From Actinomycetes bacterium (GTDB lineage Bacteria > Actinomycetota > Acidimicrobiia > Acidimicrobiales > UBA8190): 15,214 bases of DNA. A program made the translations under genes and the position numbers. The notes below the pieces were generated by a model. It was given only the letters and a program-made list of their open reading frames with translations. It did not search any database and was not told the origin of the DNA. Positions 13,776-15,214 of this stretch are shown here, piece by piece (position 1 is the stretch's first letter; each line of letters starts with the position of its first letter). The stretch spans positions 1-15,214 of the forward strand of contig JAJZYI010000038.1 in assembly GCA_021798135.1 (NCBI GenBank). The letters are read 5' to 3'.

Positions 13776-13781
13776 AGGCTA
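13776..13781 (-). promoter_or_regulatory. Candidate -10 element giving a leaderless hom transcript
   Basis: The minus strand reads TAGCCT, then cggccg, then the hom GTG: the same TAnCCT-N6-GTG layout as prfA. There is no SD and no clear -35. It would allow hom-thrC to be expressed apart from lysA. Confidence 0.45.
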
Positions 13782-13814
13782 CCTTCGCCGCCCCGGCCCC
13801 CCGTGCACGCCTGG

Positions 13815-13853
13815 TGCCGGCACGGGCGCAGGTGCGGCAGTGCCGGCACGGGC
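13815..13853. repeat. Paired 13-bp direct repeat with palindromic core upstream of hom
   Basis: tgccggcacgggc occurs at 13815-13827 and 13841-13853, 26 bp apart. Each begins with the palindrome tgccggca. If hom starts transcription at its GTG, they lie around -46 to -58 and -72 to -84, plausible for a regulator site. The distal copy ends next to the lysA stop. Confidence 0.6.
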
Positions 13854-13854
13854 C

Positions 13855-15120
13855 TCAGGTGTCGAGGCGCAGCAGGTCGTCGTCGGTCTCGCGGCGCACC
13901 ACCACCGTCGCGCGCCCGCCGGAGACGAAGGCGACAGCAGGTCGAGGAACCTTGTTGTAGTTCGACGCCATGGCGTAGCCGTAGGCACCGGTGACCGGCG
14001 TCGCCACGACGTCGCCGACGGTGAGGTCCCCAGGGACCCGGGCGTCGGCGACGAGGACGTCGCCCGACTCGCAGTGCTTGCCGACCAGGCGGACCGCCCG
14101 CGGGCGAGGCGCCGACGCCGCCCTCGGCAGGAACGCCTCGTAACCGCTGCCGTAGAGGACCGGTCGGGGGTTGTCGCTCATGCCGCCGTCGACGGCCACG
14201 AAGGTCCGGATCCCCGGCAGGTCCTTCACCGTCCCGACCCGATAGAGGGTCAGGCCGGCGGTGGCCACGATCGCACGCCCCGGCTCGGCCGTCACGCGAG
14301 TCGCGGCAGGGATGCCGGCACGGTCGCAGGCGCCGCGAACCGTCCGGGCCCAGTCCGCCATGGTCGGCACCGGCTCCGACGCCACGTAGGCGACCCCGAG
14401 CCCGCCGCCGACGCAGAGCTCGGGGAGGTCGAGGGGCACGAAGAAGCCGGCGAGCACCTCGACCGCGTCGGCGAACGAGCCGGTGCGGAACACCTGGCTG
14501 CCGATGTGGGCGTGGACGCCGACCAGCTCGACGCCGGGGACCGAGCGCAGGCGGGCGACGGCGGCGACGGCCGCCCCCGAGGCGAGGCCGAAGCCGAACT
14601 TCGAGTCGGCCTGACCTGTCCGCACGAACTCGTGGGTGTGCGCCTCCACGCCCGGCGTCACCCGCAGCAGGACCGGCTGGCGCCGGGTGGTGCCGGCCGT
14701 CAGGCGCTCCAGGCGGTCGATCTCGTCGAACGAGTCGACGACGACCCGGCGGACCCCGGCGTCGAGGGCGCGGCGCAGCTCGGGCTCGGACTTGTTGTTC
14801 CCGTGGAGGACCAGGCGCTCCGGCGGCACGCCCGCGGCCAGCGCCACGTGCAGCTCACCGCCGGTGGACACGTCCAGGCACATGCCCTCCTGGTGGGCGA
14901 GGCGGGCCATGGCCAGGCACAGAAACGCCTTGGTGGCGTACGCGACACCGTCGCCCCAGGCGGCCACCGCCTGGCGGCACCGCGCCCGCAGGTGCTCCTC
15001 GTCGTAGACGAAGAGCGGGGTGCCCAGCTCGCCGGCCAGCTCGCACAGGTCGACGCCACCAACGGACAGGCGGCCGTCGGCGCCGACCGCCGCGGTGTCC
15101 GGCAGCAGGTGACGGGCCAC
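13855..15120 (-). CDS. lysA: Diaminopimelate decarboxylase
   Basis: PLP enzyme of fold type III (alanine-racemase-like barrel) that decarboxylates meso-diaminopimelate to lysine. 421 residues, normal length. Seen: GTPLFVYDEEHLRARCR (33-49), the PLP lysine in YATKAFLC (61-68, K64), LDVSTGGEL (82-90), HGNNKS (106-111), HTHEF (161-165), GVHAHIGSQ (201-209), the glycine loop VGGGLGVAY (237-245), EPGRAIV (279-285), DGGMSDNPRP (311-320), the active-site CESGDVL (350-356, C350) and GAYGYAMASNYN (378-389). The GTG at 15120 was chosen because the product lines up with the mycobacterial enzyme, but no SD precedes it and the frame is open to the right window edge, so a start further upstream, outside the window, cannot be excluded. 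It heads the aspartate-family block; argS, the usual upstream neighbour, is not recognisable in the last 94 bp. Confidence 0.96.
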   Translation of the reverse strand: MARHLLPDTAAVGADGRLSVGGVDLCELAGELGTPLFVYDEEHLRARCRQAVAAWGDGVAYATKAFLCLAMARLAHQEGMCLDVSTGGELHVALAAGVPPERLVLHGNNKSEPELRRALDAGVRRVVVDSFDEIDRLERLTAGTTRRQPVLLRVTPGVEAHTHEFVRTGQADSKFGFGLASGAAVAAVARLRSVPGVELVGVHAHIGSQVFRTGSFADAVEVLAGFFVPLDLPELCVGGGLGVAYVASEPVPTMADWARTVRGACDRAGIPAATRVTAEPGRAIVATAGLTLYRVGTVKDLPGIRTFVAVDGGMSDNPRPVLYGSGYEAFLPRAASAPRPRAVRLVGKHCESGDVLVADARVPGDLTVGDVVATPVTGAYGYAMASNYNKVPRPAVAFVSGGRATVVVRRETDDDLLRLDT

Positions 15121-15214
15121 CGGACCGGCGTCGGGACCGGCCGCGGCGGCCCACGCGGTGTCGGCGGCCTCGCTGCCGGCACTCGCCGCCCGGGCCGCGC
15201 CCGGGGAGGCGGAG

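Noticed and set aside
15121..15214. The 3' end of argS, the usual neighbour upstream of lysA.
   Set aside because: None of the minus-strand frames shows the arginyl-tRNA synthetase C-terminal signature or a stop codon in this stretch.

Overview
The window is very GC-rich, uses GTG starts for most of its genes, and is almost entirely core housekeeping. Gene content and order match the actinobacterial locus known from memory in Mycobacterium tuberculosis (lysA-thrA-thrC-thrB-rho-rpmE-prfA-hemK-sua5-rfe, Rv1293 to Rv1302) and the related Streptomyces locus, which also has glyA before the WecA-like gene. This points to Actinomycetota. The proteins do not look mycobacterial or streptomycete, so a deep lineage such as Acidimicrobiia is plausible, but that is inference.

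Layout, read in the direction of transcription of the main (minus) strand from the right edge: lysA (13855-15120), hom (12141-13769) and thrC (11098-12144), the aspartate-family amino-acid block; hom and thrC overlap by an ATGA. A 479-bp spacer follows with a candidate promoter and a pyrimidine-rich leader, then rho (8636-10618) and rpmE (8343-8564). After a 202-bp spacer comes prfA-prmC-tsaC (5479-8140), a translation-fidelity block joined by two GTGA overlaps. On the plus strand, inserted between tsaC and glyA, are a thiolase-like protein without catalytic residues (3007-4548) and a secreted COG4315-type lipoprotein (4640-5335). The minus strand resumes with glyA (1350-2669) and a wecA-like polyprenyl-phosphate sugar-1-phosphate transferase (1-1345) that runs off the left edge, where the ATP synthase operon would be expected.

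How the genes work together: lysA makes lysine from diaminopimelate; hom and thrC lead from aspartate semialdehyde toward threonine, but the intermediate kinase thrB, normally next to thrC, is absent here. prfA terminates translation, prmC methylates the release-factor GGQ glutamine, tsaC starts the t6A modification of ANN-decoding tRNAs, rpmE is ribosomal protein L31, and rho terminates transcription. glyA supplies glycine and one-carbon units. The wecA-like enzyme starts a lipid-linked cell-envelope glycan.

The unusual signal is not a new gene system. It is a set of in-frame minisatellites at gene 3' ends (wecA-like tail, hom tail, and a 21-bp array beginning at the lipoprotein stop codon), a Gln/Arg-rich insert in Rho, an AT-rich pyrimidine tract in the rho leader, candidate leaderless promoters, and the plus-strand insertion with its catalytically dead thiolase homologue. 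I saw no tRNA, rRNA, CRISPR array, insertion sequence or defence system.
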